DNA of 64,000 nucleotides from Sphingomonadales bacterium (GCA_027486895.1 JAIXOE010000054.1:38894-102893); one strand, 5' to 3'. Shown: positions 16,207 through 27,167, counted from the stretch's first letter. The notes: a model not told the origin generated them from the sequence alone. Numbers and translations are program-made.

Positions 16207-17295
16207 TCATTCTTCCGTGCGGACGAGCACCGTTTCGCCGATTAGCAAAAAGAGCAGAAATGGTCCCCATGCGGCAATCCAAGGGGGATAGGCACCCAGA
16301 TTACCCATCGCCAAGGCAAAGTTATCGGCAACGAAATATGCAAAGCCGAGCGCCATGCCAATCACCGCGCGCAGGAACAATGCGCCCGAGCGCGCGAGAC
16401 CAAAGGCAGCGACCGCACCGAGCAATGGCATCAGCAAGGTCGACAAGGGTCCTGACAATTTGTGCCACAATATGCCTTCAAGATTATCGGTGCGGCGGCC
16501 GGCGGCACTCAGTTCGTCAATTGCGCGCATCAGCGGCATAAACCCAAGGCTGTCACCGTCGACCTTCACGAGATTGAACCTATCGGGCGTGATGCCTTTG
16601 CCGATGGTCAGATTGGTCGCTTTCTTCTCTTCTGTCGTCGCGACGTCGAAGGTTTCGGCATTTTCAAGCCGCCATGCACCGCCAACATAGCGCGCATTCG
16701 GTGCGGTAATGACCTGACGCAACCCGCCATTGGCGCGCAAATAAATGCGGACATTTTCGAGGACGATATTGTCTCCCGACCCACGCACTCTGCCTGCATT
16801 TATCAGGTCGCCGCCTTCGCGGACCCAGACATTATTCCGCGCGTCACTATCGGGCGCAATGACGCCATATTCGGCGTCCTGCCAAAGCTTGAGCCGCTGC
16901 GTGTTAGGAGCAACAACGACATCGTTAAACACAAACGAAATGAGCGCTACGCCCAGGCTTGCAACGAACATGGGTGCAAGAATTTGGTGCGCGGACAATC
17001 CCGCTGCCTTCATCGCCACCACTTCACTGTTCTGGCTGAGGGTAGCGAATGTGATCAACGTCCCCAACAATACCGAGAAGGGCAGAAATCTGGCAATAAT
17101 TTGCGGTGCACGCATCGTCACATAACGCAACACATCGCCCTGATCATTTCCGGGCACGGCCAGTATCTTGCCACTTTCACCCAACAGATCGAGTGTCATC
17201 AGGACCAGCACAAGCATCATCAACACAGCAAAGCTGCGCACGACAAACAGCCGGGCCATGTACATCGTGATGTTGCGCGAGGGGAAAAAATTCAT
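16207..17295 (-). CDS. lptG: LptG-type permease (YjgQ family)
   Basis: 362 residues with the LptF/LptG layout: three N-terminal transmembrane helices (about 12-35, 60-85, 105-125), a periplasmic beta-jellyroll of about 150 residues, and three C-terminal helices. MTLDLLGESGKIL and ATLSQNSEVVAMKAAGLS (the coupling helix contacting the LptB ATPase) are typical. LptFG extracts LPS from the inner membrane for transport to the outer leaflet. It lies four bases after lptF and 66 bases before the ceramide synthase candidate, a context that hints at a sphingolipid cargo. Confidence 0.88.
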   Translation of the reverse strand: MNFFPSRNITMYMARLFVVRSFAVLMMLVLVLMTLDLLGESGKILAVPGNDQGDVLRYVTMRAPQIIARFLPFSVLLGTLITFATLSQNSEVVAMKAAGLSAHQILAPMFVASLGVALISFVFNDVVVAPNTQRLKLWQDAEYGVIAPDSDARNNVWVREGGDLINAGRVRGSGDNIVLENVRIYLRANGGLRQVITAPNARYVGGAWRLENAETFDVATTEEKKATNLTIGKGITPDRFNLVKVDGDSLGFMPLMRAIDELSAAGRRTDNLEGILWHKLSGPLSTLLMPLLGAVAAFGLARSGALFLRAVIGMALGFAYFVADNFALAMGNLGAYPPWIAAWGPFLLFLLIGETVLVRTEE

Positions 17296-17298
17296 GGG

Positions 17299-18537
17299 TT
17301 AAGCCCCCTCTTGCGGCGCGGGCATGCCAATGGTGGCTAGCCGAGATTTTCGGCCCCAGCGGAACAGTTTCTTGAACCATTTGCCGGCCTTCGCCGCAAA
17401 CACTTCGAGTGCGCCGATAGGCTGACCGCCGGGGACATGGGCAATCACATGATACATCCAGATGATAAGCGCGGCGAATAGCAAAAACGGCGCCCATAAT
17501 GCGATAAACGGGTCAACGACGCCCATTGCGCCGACGCTTTCGGCATATTCGTTTATCTTATGATATGTCACGACCATCACGATGGATAGAAAGACGCCAA
17601 GCGCGGATGTCGACCGCTTCGGCGGTATCGCCAGCGCCAATGCAAGCAAAGGCAGCAAAAGCATCATGCCAACTTCGACAAGCCGGAAATGGAAATTTGC
17701 CCACGCACTGTCGCGTTCCACCGCTGGCTTTTGCGTATCATTGCCAATCTGCACCAGTTCCGTGATCAGATATTCGCGATCTTTCCCGCCGCGTGTCCTG
17801 AAACTTTCGATTTGCGGTAGCGGAATGGGGACGTCATGGCTGGTAAAGCTGAGCACGCGCGGTGATTTATAACTGGGCGCGTCGTGCACGAGCGTGCCCT
17901 TTTCCAATCGCAGCAATATCGTGTCCGGATCGTCGGTGCGCAGAAACTGCCCCTTTTCGGCGGTCACTGCGATGGACTGCCCATTTTTGCTTTGCGCGTA
18001 CACAAACATGCCAGACAGCTCGTTGCCATTGTTGCGGCTTTCATCGATGCGAACGGTCAAATTCTTGCCGACATTGTTGAATTCGCCAACCCTGACCTTT
18101 GCGCCAAAGGCACCAGACCGCAGCTCGAACCGGAGTTCTTCGTAGAGATAACGCGCGCTGGGTTGCAGAAAGCCAACAATGGCAAAATTGACAGCGGCAA
18201 GTGCGATCGCCAGCAAGAAAGGTACGCGCAACAGCCGAAAATAGCTCATGCCCACCGCTCGAAAAATGTCGAGTTCGGACGATGTGGCGAGTTTGCGAAA
18301 CGCCAGCAATATGCCAAGCAAAAGCCCAATGGGAATGCCAAGCGAGAGATATTCGGGCATCAGATTTGCGAGCATGCGCCAAACTACGCTGACTGGCCCG
18401 CCCTCTGCGGCAACAAAGTCAAACAGGTTCAACATCTTGTCCAGCAGCAACAAGGATGCCGCGATTACCAGCGTCGCCAGCAACGGCAACATGACTAGCC
18501 GGAAGATATAACGGTCGGTGGCAGTAATAAATTTCAA
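17299..18537 (-). CDS. lptF: LptF-type permease (YjgP family)
   Basis: 412 residues with six predicted helices and a central periplasmic jellyroll. The N-terminal DRYIFRLVMLPLLATLVIAASLLLLDKMLNLFDFV and the coupling segment RKLATSSELDIFRAVGMS identify LptF. The start is TTG at 18537 with AGGG about ten bases upstream. First gene of a minus-strand operon lptF-lptG-GNAT-SRAP-NRDE. The C terminus extends about 50 basic residues past the last helix. It diverges from the DUF2141-kinase operon by 127 bases. Confidence 0.88.
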   Translation of the reverse strand: MKFITATDRYIFRLVMLPLLATLVIAASLLLLDKMLNLFDFVAAEGGPVSVVWRMLANLMPEYLSLGIPIGLLLGILLAFRKLATSSELDIFRAVGMSYFRLLRVPFLLAIALAAVNFAIVGFLQPSARYLYEELRFELRSGAFGAKVRVGEFNNVGKNLTVRIDESRNNGNELSGMFVYAQSKNGQSIAVTAEKGQFLRTDDPDTILLRLEKGTLVHDAPSYKSPRVLSFTSHDVPIPLPQIESFRTRGGKDREYLITELVQIGNDTQKPAVERDSAWANFHFRLVEVGMMLLLPLLALALAIPPKRSTSALGVFLSIVMVVTYHKINEYAESVGAMGVVDPFIALWAPFLLFAALIIWMYHVIAHVPGGQPIGALEVFAAKAGKWFKKLFRWGRKSRLATIGMPAPQEGA

Positions 18538-18616
18538 CTTATGGTCGCCCTGTCACCCTAATTTGGCCGCAAACTGACCCGATAGACGCTTACAGGTTCA
18601 GGGGCAATATATCGAT

Positions 18617-18638
18617 GGTATCCTTGTTAAGTGATACC
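18617..18638. promoter_or_regulatory. Inverted repeat between lptF and lipid-kinase operon
   Basis: GGTATC and GATACC separated by ten bases, 27 bases before the DUF2141 start, inside the 127-base divergent region. A possible operator controlling one or both operons. Confidence 0.35.
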
Positions 18639-18664
18639 GGACTTGCTGTTCCAGGAGTTTTGAG

Positions 18665-19141
18665 ATGAATAAATATTTGGTCCTTATATCTGCCACAGCA
18701 TTGGCGCTCGTATCGGGCACGGCTGCAGCAGGCGAGGAAGTGGACAATGATCTGTCGCGCTGCGCCGCGGGCAAAGGCCCCGCTGTGCTGGTTAGCGTGC
18801 GCGGCGTGAAGGAAGCAAAAGGCGTCGTTCGCGTTCAGTCTTATTCGGCAACGGCTGGATCTTGGCTGGCCAAAGGCCGCTGGCTCAACCGCATTGAAAG
18901 CCGGGCAAATGCTGGCAATATGAGCTTTTGCGTACCCGTACCCTCCGAAGGAAAATACGGCATCGCTGTTCGTCATGACCGCAATGGCAATGGTAAAACC
19001 GACATTACGCAGGACGGCGGCGGTTTTTCCAACAACCCCAGCGTGAGCATATTGAATTTGGGCAAGCCATCGGTCGGCAAGGTCGCATTCGACGCTGGAC
19101 CAGGCGTTACGCGGATCACCATCAACCTGCGATATATGTGA
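18665..19141 (+). CDS. Exported DUF2141 protein
   Basis: 158 residues: a signal peptide ending GTAAAGE, then a DUF2141 beta-rich domain with VLVSVRGVKEAKGVVRVQSY, YGIAVRHDRNGNGKTD and GGGFSNNPSV. The DRNGNGKTD loop resembles a calcium-binding loop. DUF2141 proteins are periplasmic and of unknown activity. From memory, a DUF2141 gene stands beside the ceramide kinase gene in the Caulobacter anionic-sphingolipid locus. AGGAG lies eight bases upstream. The lipid kinase begins ten bases after its stop. Confidence 0.82.
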   Translation: MNKYLVLISATALALVSGTAAAGEEVDNDLSRCAAGKGPAVLVSVRGVKEAKGVVRVQSYSATAGSWLAKGRWLNRIESRANAGNMSFCVPVPSEGKYGIAVRHDRNGNGKTDITQDGGGFSNNPSVSILNLGKPSVGKVAFDAGPGVTRITINLRYM

Positions 19142-19151
19142 AGGTAATTGT

Positions 19152-20123
19152 TTGGCTTTAGTAGCGCTTCTTTCGAATCCAAATTCAACCGGCAACAGAT
19201 CCTTGTTGCCGGCGGTTCGAAACTATTGCGCGAAAAATGCCGATATATTCCATTACGAAGTCGAAGAGATTGGCCAGATCGCCAAAGCGCTTGAAATGAT
19301 TGCCCGCGTCAAGCCAAAGGTACTTGTTATCAATGGCGGCGACGGCACCGTTCAATCCGCTTTAACGGAACTCTATCACGGTGGACATTTTGAGGGCTCA
19401 CCGCCCCCAGTCGCGGTCCTGCCCAATGGCAAGACCAACCTGATTGCACTTGATCTGGGCGCTGAAGGTGACCCGCTGGAGGCATTGGCGCGCATTATCG
19501 AAGTCGCAAAGGGCGATCTTTCGGAACATATTGTTGTCCGCGAACTGATTGCGTTGAGCGATGGCAGCGAAGGCGCGCGTCCGGTTCTTGGCATGTTTCT
19601 GGGCGGCGCAGGCCTTGCCGAAACGATCTTGTACTGCCGCCATAAAATCTATCCCTTGGGACTGCCCAATGGCTTAAGCCATTTTCTGACGTTCATTGCT
19701 GTGATGTTTTCGGCCTTCATCCGGGTGAAGGCGAGTTTTCTGCCTGAACAGTCAAAACCCGTCAGCATTTCGTTCATCCGCAACGGGGAATTGCAAGGCA
19801 CGTTCGCGATTTTGATTGTCACCACCCTCGAAAAGCTTTTGCTTGGCGGGCAAGCAGGAACGACAAAGCAGCGTGGCTTGATGAAGTTTATGGCCGTCGA
19901 CCAAACGCCATGGGCAATGCTCAAAATGATTGCTGCGTCGCTACGCGGCAAATTGGGCCAAACGCCCACGAGCGGCGTCCACTTCCAACAAGGCGACGTT
20001 ATCCGCATCGACAGCGAGCAAAGCAGCGTCGTGCTGGATGGCGAAGTGTTCGAAGCGCATCGTGGCAGCCCCATCGTCCTTCGGTCGACGCCGCCTGTAC
20101 CATTTCTGAAACTCGCCGCTTAA
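19152..20123 (+). CDS. Diacylglycerol/ceramide kinase-family lipid kinase
   Basis: 323 residues with the DAGK/LCB5 catalytic fold. NGGDGTVQSAL at residues 61-71 is the nucleotide loop; LPNGKTNLIALDL at 90-102 occupies the place of the usual PxGTxND; the C-terminal lobe has FQQGDVIRIDSEQSSVVLDGE, which supplies the last acidic loop. Such enzymes phosphorylate a lipid hydroxyl. Lying between DUF2141 and the Tam41-like gene, and 1.6 kb from spt, it is a candidate ceramide kinase (CpgB-like). TTG start at 19152 with AAGG seven bases upstream; near-zero spacing after DUF2141 indicates one transcript. Confidence 0.82.
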   Translation: MALVALLSNPNSTGNRSLLPAVRNYCAKNADIFHYEVEEIGQIAKALEMIARVKPKVLVINGGDGTVQSALTELYHGGHFEGSPPPVAVLPNGKTNLIALDLGAEGDPLEALARIIEVAKGDLSEHIVVRELIALSDGSEGARPVLGMFLGGAGLAETILYCRHKIYPLGLPNGLSHFLTFIAVMFSAFIRVKASFLPEQSKPVSISFIRNGELQGTFAILIVTTLEKLLLGGQAGTTKQRGLMKFMAVDQTPWAMLKMIAASLRGKLGQTPTSGVHFQQGDVIRIDSEQSSVVLDGEVFEAHRGSPIVLRSTPPVPFLKLAA

Positions 20124-20155
20124 CAAGCGGCACCTGAAACGGCTACGGCACCCAT

Positions 20156-21079
20156 ATGCTTTCGCTGACCCAGCTTGTGGCCGAAGAACTGGCCGTTCCC
20201 ACGCAAAAGGGCGCCAGCGAGTTCGCTGCGCATATCGCCGCGCAATATGGCGCAGCCGCACGCGCTGTTTTGTTCTACGGATCGTGCTTGCGGTCGGAAC
20301 AGCTTCAGGGCGAAATGCTCGATTTCTACCTCATCGTGTCCGATTATGAATCAGCTTATGGTAATGGCTGGCTCGCCACATGGAACCGCCGCCTGCCGCC
20401 CAATGTGTTCCCGTTTCAATATGGCGATCTGGTGGCAAAAGTCGCCGTCCTGAGTGAAGAGGATTTTCACCATCTGAACCGGCCAACCGCGTCAGCCGTT
20501 TCGGTTTGGGCCCGCTTTGCCCAACCTTCCCGCCTCGTCTGGTGCGCCGATGACGACGCCAGGCAATCCGCAGTCATGGCGATTTCAGGCGCAGCGCCCA
20601 CATTGCTGAACGCAGCATTGGCGTTTGCCGAACGCGAGGGTGACGTGCTCGACCTTTGGCAGTCTGGATTCCAGATGACATACAGCGCCGAATTGCGCGC
20701 GGAACGCAAAGACAGACCGTCTTCAGTTATTGCATTCGACCCCAATCGCTATGCGCGTTTTGGCCGGGCGGCGTTACATCACACGATGATTCCCAATGAA
20801 GTGCGCGGCGACAAAATACATATCTTGCCTGACCCCGAACGCCGGATCATTCAGGAAAAGCGCCGCTGGCCTGCATTGCGCCGACGTGGAAAGCTGCTGA
20901 CCATCGCACGGCTGGCAAAGGCGGCATTCACTTATGCGGGCGGAATTGACTATCTGGCGTGGAAGATAAACCGGCACGCCGGCACACAAATCGAAGTGCG
21001 CCCCTGGCAACGCAAATGGCCATTGGTCGCAGCGGTGTTTCTGGTGCCAAAGCTTTTGGCGAAAGGCGCCGTGCGTTAA
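20156..21079 (+). CDS. Nucleotidyltransferase-like protein (possible Tam41 relative)
   Basis: 307 residues. LFYGSCLRSEQL followed after about nine residues by EMLDFYLIVSDY resembles the GS...D core of MNT/Tam41-type nucleotidyltransferases; DLVAKVAVLSEEDF supplies a conserved Lys as in Tam41. The C terminus is basic and ends in a hydrophobic helix (WPLVAAVFLVPKLL) that could touch the membrane. Tam41 makes CDP-diacylglycerol; here a lipid-headgroup role with the upstream kinase is likely but the reaction is unknown. Its stop overlaps the convergent DUF1275 stop by four bases. Confidence 0.6.
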   Translation: MLSLTQLVAEELAVPTQKGASEFAAHIAAQYGAAARAVLFYGSCLRSEQLQGEMLDFYLIVSDYESAYGNGWLATWNRRLPPNVFPFQYGDLVAKVAVLSEEDFHHLNRPTASAVSVWARFAQPSRLVWCADDDARQSAVMAISGAAPTLLNAALAFAEREGDVLDLWQSGFQMTYSAELRAERKDRPSSVIAFDPNRYARFGRAALHHTMIPNEVRGDKIHILPDPERRIIQEKRRWPALRRRGKLLTIARLAKAAFTYAGGIDYLAWKINRHAGTQIEVRPWQRKWPLVAAVFLVPKLLAKGAVR

Positions 21080-21726
21080 ACCGCACTCTTGCGCGGAACG
21101 AACAGCGCGAACGCAAAAACCCCGGCATATGCAGCAGGCAGCCACAGGCTTTTCAGCCCGAAATGGCTAAACATCAGCGCGCCGATAATGGCACCGCTGA
21201 CCAGACCCATCCAAAGTAACAAGTAAGGCAACCATTCCAAACGCGCGCCACCGCTGATAAGCGTCGCAATGCCTTGGCCGATCTTCACAAGCGCACCTGT
21301 CATATAGGTGAGGCCGAACGATACCGATCCTTCGCGTTCAAACAGGGTGTTTTCCATCCCCATGCAAAAGGCCGCAAAGCACAAAGCAACGGGCAGCAAT
21401 CCGGCATCAGCGACAAAAGGCGCGGCAAATAGCAAAAGCGAAATCGCTGACAGGATGACCGCCTGCCGATGGTGCGGACCAAGTATGTTTTGGCGGCCGA
21501 CAAGCGACCCGGCGACGACACCGCCGACAAAGCTGGCGAGTAACACGGCGACCAACCCGACATAGGCCGCACCCTCGACAACGCCGACGCTCAGCCGCGT
21601 GGAATTACCACTCATAAACGACAGGAAAAATCCGCCGCTTGCCATAAATCCGATGGCGTCCACCATGCCGGCCATTGCCGCAAAGCCAGTCGCCAATAAG
21701 CGTGCGTTGCGGTCAAGCCTGTTCAT
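21076..21726 (-). CDS. DUF1275 (YoaK family) membrane protein
   Basis: 216 residues with six predicted helices. MAGMVDAIGFMASGGFFLSFMSGNSTRLSVGV, GVVAGSLVGR and LTYMTGALVKIGQGIA are the DUF1275 signature. The family has no agreed function. ATG at 21726 lies ten bases after the spt stop, so it is probably co-transcribed with spt. Confidence 0.85.
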   Translation of the reverse strand: MNRLDRNARLLATGFAAMAGMVDAIGFMASGGFFLSFMSGNSTRLSVGVVEGAAYVGLVAVLLASFVGGVVAGSLVGRQNILGPHHRQAVILSAISLLLFAAPFVADAGLLPVALCFAAFCMGMENTLFEREGSVSFGLTYMTGALVKIGQGIATLISGGARLEWLPYLLLWMGLVSGAIIGALMFSHFGLKSLWLPAAYAGVFAFALFVPRKSAV

Positions 21727-21736
21727 GGTCTGACGG

Positions 21737-22936
21737 TCAAATGATCCCGACCGCCTTGCCTGCGCGTTCAAAACGGCTGAGAATATCGGCAACCTGTTCG
21801 CTGCTATGTTCCGCACATAATGAGCAACGCAGCAGCGTCATCCCCGCTGGCGTTGCGGGCGGACGGGCAAGGTTTACATATAGGCCGTTCTCAAGAAGCG
21901 CAGCCCACATCATCGCGCCCTTTTCCAGATCGGGCATGATGACCGCGATGATCGCGCTTTGCGCATCAGGCGTTCCAAGCTTGAAACCAAGGTCGCGCAG
22001 GCCCTTATGCAGATTTCTGGAGTTTTCCCATAAATGCGCACGCTTGTTCCCATTGTGCATCAACTTGCGAATGCTGGCGGCCGAGCACGCTACCACCGCT
22101 GGCGGCAGCGACGCCGTGAACACATAAGGACGGCAGACAAGCCGCATGATTTCAAACTTCGGATGGTTTGATACGCAGAAACCGCCGACTGTGCCGACGG
22201 ATTTGGAGAATGTACCAATGACGAAATCGACATCGTCCAACACGCCCTGCTCTTCGGCAACGCCGCGGCCATTTTCGCCGATGAAGCCCATCGAGTGCGC
22301 TTCGTCGACAAGGATCATCGCGCCGGCTTCTTTCGAAACGCGGATCATTTCCTTCAACGGCGCAACATCGCCGAGCATGGAATAGACGCCCTCAAGCACG
22401 ACCAGCTTGCCAGCGTCAGAAGGCAGACGCTTGAGCCGTTTTTCGAGCGCTTCGACATCGTTATGGCGGAAGGCGACGATTTCGGCATCACCCATTTTAC
22501 AGCCGTCATAGATCGACGCATGGCTGTCGATATCCAAAATGATATAATCGCCCTTGCCCGCAATCGTGCTGATGATGCCAAGGTTCGCCTGATATCCCGT
22601 GGAAAAGACCATCGCATGGTCCATTCCGTAGAATTCCTTCAGCGCGTCTTCGCATTCCTTATGGCCCTGAAATGTGCCGTTCAAAACGCGGCTTCCGGTT
22701 GTACCTGCGCCGAATTCGTCCAAAGCCTGTTTGCCCGCCGCGATGACGTCATCATCGAAGGTCATGCCCATATAATTATAGGTACCAAGCAAGATCGTTT
22801 CCTTGCCGTTGACGACAGCAACAGTAGGCGATTTCACCTCTTCCATCACAAGGCTGAACGGGTCTTTCACGCCAGTGGCGAGCAAGCCTTCACGTTGTGC
22901 AATCAGGGCATCAAATTTGGAGAATAAATCAGTCAT
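21737..22936 (-). CDS. spt: Serine palmitoyltransferase
   Basis: 399 residues, a PLP enzyme of the alpha-oxoamine synthase family. It condenses serine with palmitoyl thioester to 3-ketosphinganine, the first step of sphingolipid synthesis, as a cytosolic homodimer in sphingomonads. Visible residues: His139 in DSHASIYDG, Asp211 and His214 in LVDEAHSMG, and the PLP Lys245 in GTFSKSVGTVGG. LLGTYNYMGMTFD and ARPPATPAG agree closely with the remembered Sphingomonas paucimobilis enzyme. It follows acp by 35 bases and precedes DUF1275. Confidence 0.95.
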   Translation of the reverse strand: MTDLFSKFDALIAQREGLLATGVKDPFSLVMEEVKSPTVAVVNGKETILLGTYNYMGMTFDDDVIAAGKQALDEFGAGTTGSRVLNGTFQGHKECEDALKEFYGMDHAMVFSTGYQANLGIISTIAGKGDYIILDIDSHASIYDGCKMGDAEIVAFRHNDVEALEKRLKRLPSDAGKLVVLEGVYSMLGDVAPLKEMIRVSKEAGAMILVDEAHSMGFIGENGRGVAEEQGVLDDVDFVIGTFSKSVGTVGGFCVSNHPKFEIMRLVCRPYVFTASLPPAVVACSAASIRKLMHNGNKRAHLWENSRNLHKGLRDLGFKLGTPDAQSAIIAVIMPDLEKGAMMWAALLENGLYVNLARPPATPAGMTLLRCSLCAEHSSEQVADILSRFERAGKAVGII

Positions 22937-22971
22937 TCACGTCTTCCGTTAAAATCAGGCGTCCGATTGTA

Positions 22972-23217
22972 TCAGGCTGCGGTCAGCTTGGTCACGGCGT
23001 CGACCAATTGGCCTACATTTTCGATTTCAGCCTGCAAATTCATGCTGATGATGATGTCAAAGCTATCTTCGACCTCAGCCACAAAATCCATGACGGTCAG
23101 GCTGTCCCATTCCAAATCACCTGCAAAAGTGGTGGTCTCGCTGACCTCAACACCTTTTTTGTTAAATGGTTCAATCAGGCCCTTCAGGCGATCAAGCATT
23201 TCACTGCGTTCAGTCAT
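22972..23217 (-). CDS. Sphingolipid-dedicated acyl carrier protein
   Basis: 81 residues with the phosphopantetheine attachment motif WDSLTVMDF (Ser39), four-helix ACP pattern and acidic character. Immediately upstream of spt, it is likely to present the acyl group to Spt, as shown for AcpR in Caulobacter. It differs from the housekeeping ACP (GADSLDTVE). Confidence 0.9.
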   Translation of the reverse strand: MTERSEMLDRLKGLIEPFNKKGVEVSETTTFAGDLEWDSLTVMDFVAEVEDSFDIIISMNLQAEIENVGQLVDAVTKLTAA

Positions 23218-23307
23218 TCGTAAATCCTCAAATTATGTGACGGGCAATGCGCCGCATTGGCGCCCTATGGCAAGGGAATAAGGCGGCAAGAGGGCAAAGC
23301 AGTTCGC

Positions 23308-24212
23308 CTACATCCAGCCCTGTTCGCGATACCAGATTACGGTGTCTTTTAGCCCCTTGGGCGTCGGTATTTCCGGCGTCCAAAGCTGGGACGCTGGCGT
23401 GGCGTCGGGGTTGATGGTCCAGTCGGGATGCGCCAGATAATTGGCACGATCCGGCGTCAGCTTTGCATTTGCACCGCGAACCGCGCGGTCCGCCCATCCA
23501 GCAAATTTCAAAAGAAACGCAGGCGCGTGGAGCGTCGTAACCTCACGCCCGACGGCAGCACCGATGGCTTTGGCAAAGCCGGCGTGGCTCCACCCGCCTG
23601 CCGTCCCGTCATCCGCCTCGAACACACATTTCGAAACATCGTCCGCCGACAGCAAAGCCACTAACAAGCGGGCCAAGTCGTCGACATGAATGACCGAGAC
23701 CTTCCCGCGCGGCGGCAGCAATGCCCAACCCTTGGCAGCAATGCGGAACATATCGAACATTTCGGTGTCACCAGGGCCGTAAACACCGGGCGGGCGAATG
23801 ACGGTCCAGTCGAGCGATGATGTGCGCACAAGGGCTTCTGCCCTCGCCTTGCTTGCCCCGTACATCGAAAGCTCCGGATGGCGCGCAGCAAGCGAGGAGA
23901 CGCAGACAAAACGGTCTATTCCAGCCAATTGGGCGGCGCCGAGGATATTCGCTGTGCCGGTAACATTCCCGCTTTCGAAACCGGCGGCATCAGGCGCGTT
24001 TACGACGCCTGCAATATGCAAGACCGCATCGGCCTCTTTGCATAATTCATTGAGGCTTGCGGTATCACCAAGGCTGCCATGAACCCAAGTCACTCCAGCT
24101 TTCTTGGGCTGGTCCCGCCGCGTGAGCGCCCGCACATGCCAGCCAGCGGCAATCAGTCGATCAAGCGTAATGCGCCCGACAAAGCCGGTCGCTCCGGTCA
24201 GCGCGACTGTCT

Positions 24213-24216
<4 letters not shown>
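23308..24216 (-). CDS. cerR: NAD(P)-dependent SDR/epimerase, ceramide reductase candidate
   Basis: 302 residues, extended SDR fold. Nucleotide motif ALTGATGFVG at the N terminus, YGASKARAE (catalytic Tyr and Lys), VIRPPGVYGPGD. In Caulobacter the SDR next to spt and acp reduces the 3-keto group of the sphingoid base or ceramide (CerR). The GTG start at 24216 overlaps the proB stop (GTGA), indicating translational coupling. The open frame extends upstream to 24303 but that part overlaps proB and lacks homology. Confidence 0.82.
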
Positions 24217-26425
<2,209 letters not shown>

Positions 26426-26440
26426 TCAATACCCGAGCCT

Positions 26441-26530
26441 GTCACCCTGAACTTGTTTCAGGGTCCATCGTGCGTCTCAACTCTTGGGGCGAAGCTGGCA
26501 AATGGATGCTGAAACAAGTTCAGCATGACG
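26441..26530. repeat. REP-like 90-bp inverted-repeat element, copy A
   Basis: Begins GTCACCCTGAACTTGTTTCA and ends GCTGAAACAAGTTCAGCATG+ACG. Each end is itself a small palindrome (CTGAAC..GTTTCAG) and the two ends are mutually inverted. Copy B has exactly the same 90-base length. It separates obgE from tRNA-Ala. Confidence 0.8.
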
Positions 26531-26543
26531 TGCGGAAGAAGGT

Positions 26544-26619
26544 TGGTGGAGCCTAGGGGAGTCGAACCCCTGACCTCTACACTGCCAGTGTAGCGCTCTA
26601 CCAGCTGAGCTAAGGCCCC
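26544..26619 (-). tRNA. tRNA-Ala (GGC)
   Basis: Minus-strand cloverleaf starting GGGGCCTTAGCTCAGCTGG; anticodon stem CTACA/TGTAG around CTGGCAG, giving anticodon GGC. The T arm is GGTTCGACTCC. The acceptor stem carries the G3-U70 wobble pair that marks alanine tRNAs, and CCA is encoded at 26544-26546. Confidence 0.95.
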
Positions 26620-26693
26620 ATCTGGCCGCCCGTTGGACAGCCTTGGTGAGGAGCGCCACTAGCGGGCGCTCCTGTATATATCAAGTCCGAAGA

Positions 26694-27011
26694 TTAGATG
26701 TCGTCTGGCTCGCCTTCGGTGCCGGCAACGCCGAGATCTTCGTCTCCGCCAAGGTCAACGTCATTGTCTGGCGACACGTCACCGTCCACGGCATCGACGT
26801 CAATGTCGAGATCGTCGTCGGCCAGATCGGAATCGTCCTTCTTCTTTTCGACTTCTTCAAACGGCAGTGGCTGCTTCGACTTCAGAACTGGCTCAGGTGT
26901 CCACTGGTTGCCGCATTCAATGCATTCAACCGGCTCATCCTTGGTCAGGTCGTAAAAACGAACACCACATTTCGGGCAAGTGCGCTTGGTTCCCCATTCA
27001 GCCTTGATCAT
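26694..27011 (-). CDS. TIGR02300 (FYDLN acid) zinc-ribbon protein
   Basis: 105 residues. The N terminus AEWGTKRTCPKCGVRFYDLTKDEPVECIECG holds two CxxC pairs around the FYDLN motif; the rest is highly acidic (Asp/Glu) and disordered. This family is restricted to alphaproteobacteria, commonly beside aroA, as here. Function unknown. Confidence 0.9.
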   Translation of the reverse strand: MIKAEWGTKRTCPKCGVRFYDLTKDEPVECIECGNQWTPEPVLKSKQPLPFEEVEKKKDDSDLADDDLDIDVDAVDGDVSPDNDVDLGGDEDLGVAGTEGEPDDI

Positions 27012-27167
27012 GGCGGGCTCAAATCCTTTTTAAACTGGCTTGGAAGGGCGATGCACGTCTGTGAATCACCGTCAATTGGCGCGGCCTTTGCCACAGCGAC
27101 GCGCCGCTGTCAAAAATTACTGTGGTCGTTGACTTGACCCCGCATCATCCGCAAAGCGCAGGACGTT

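Noticed and set aside
16462..17340. 292-codon frame antisense to lptG
   Set aside because: Gln/His/Arg-rich shadow of lptG; no start signal.
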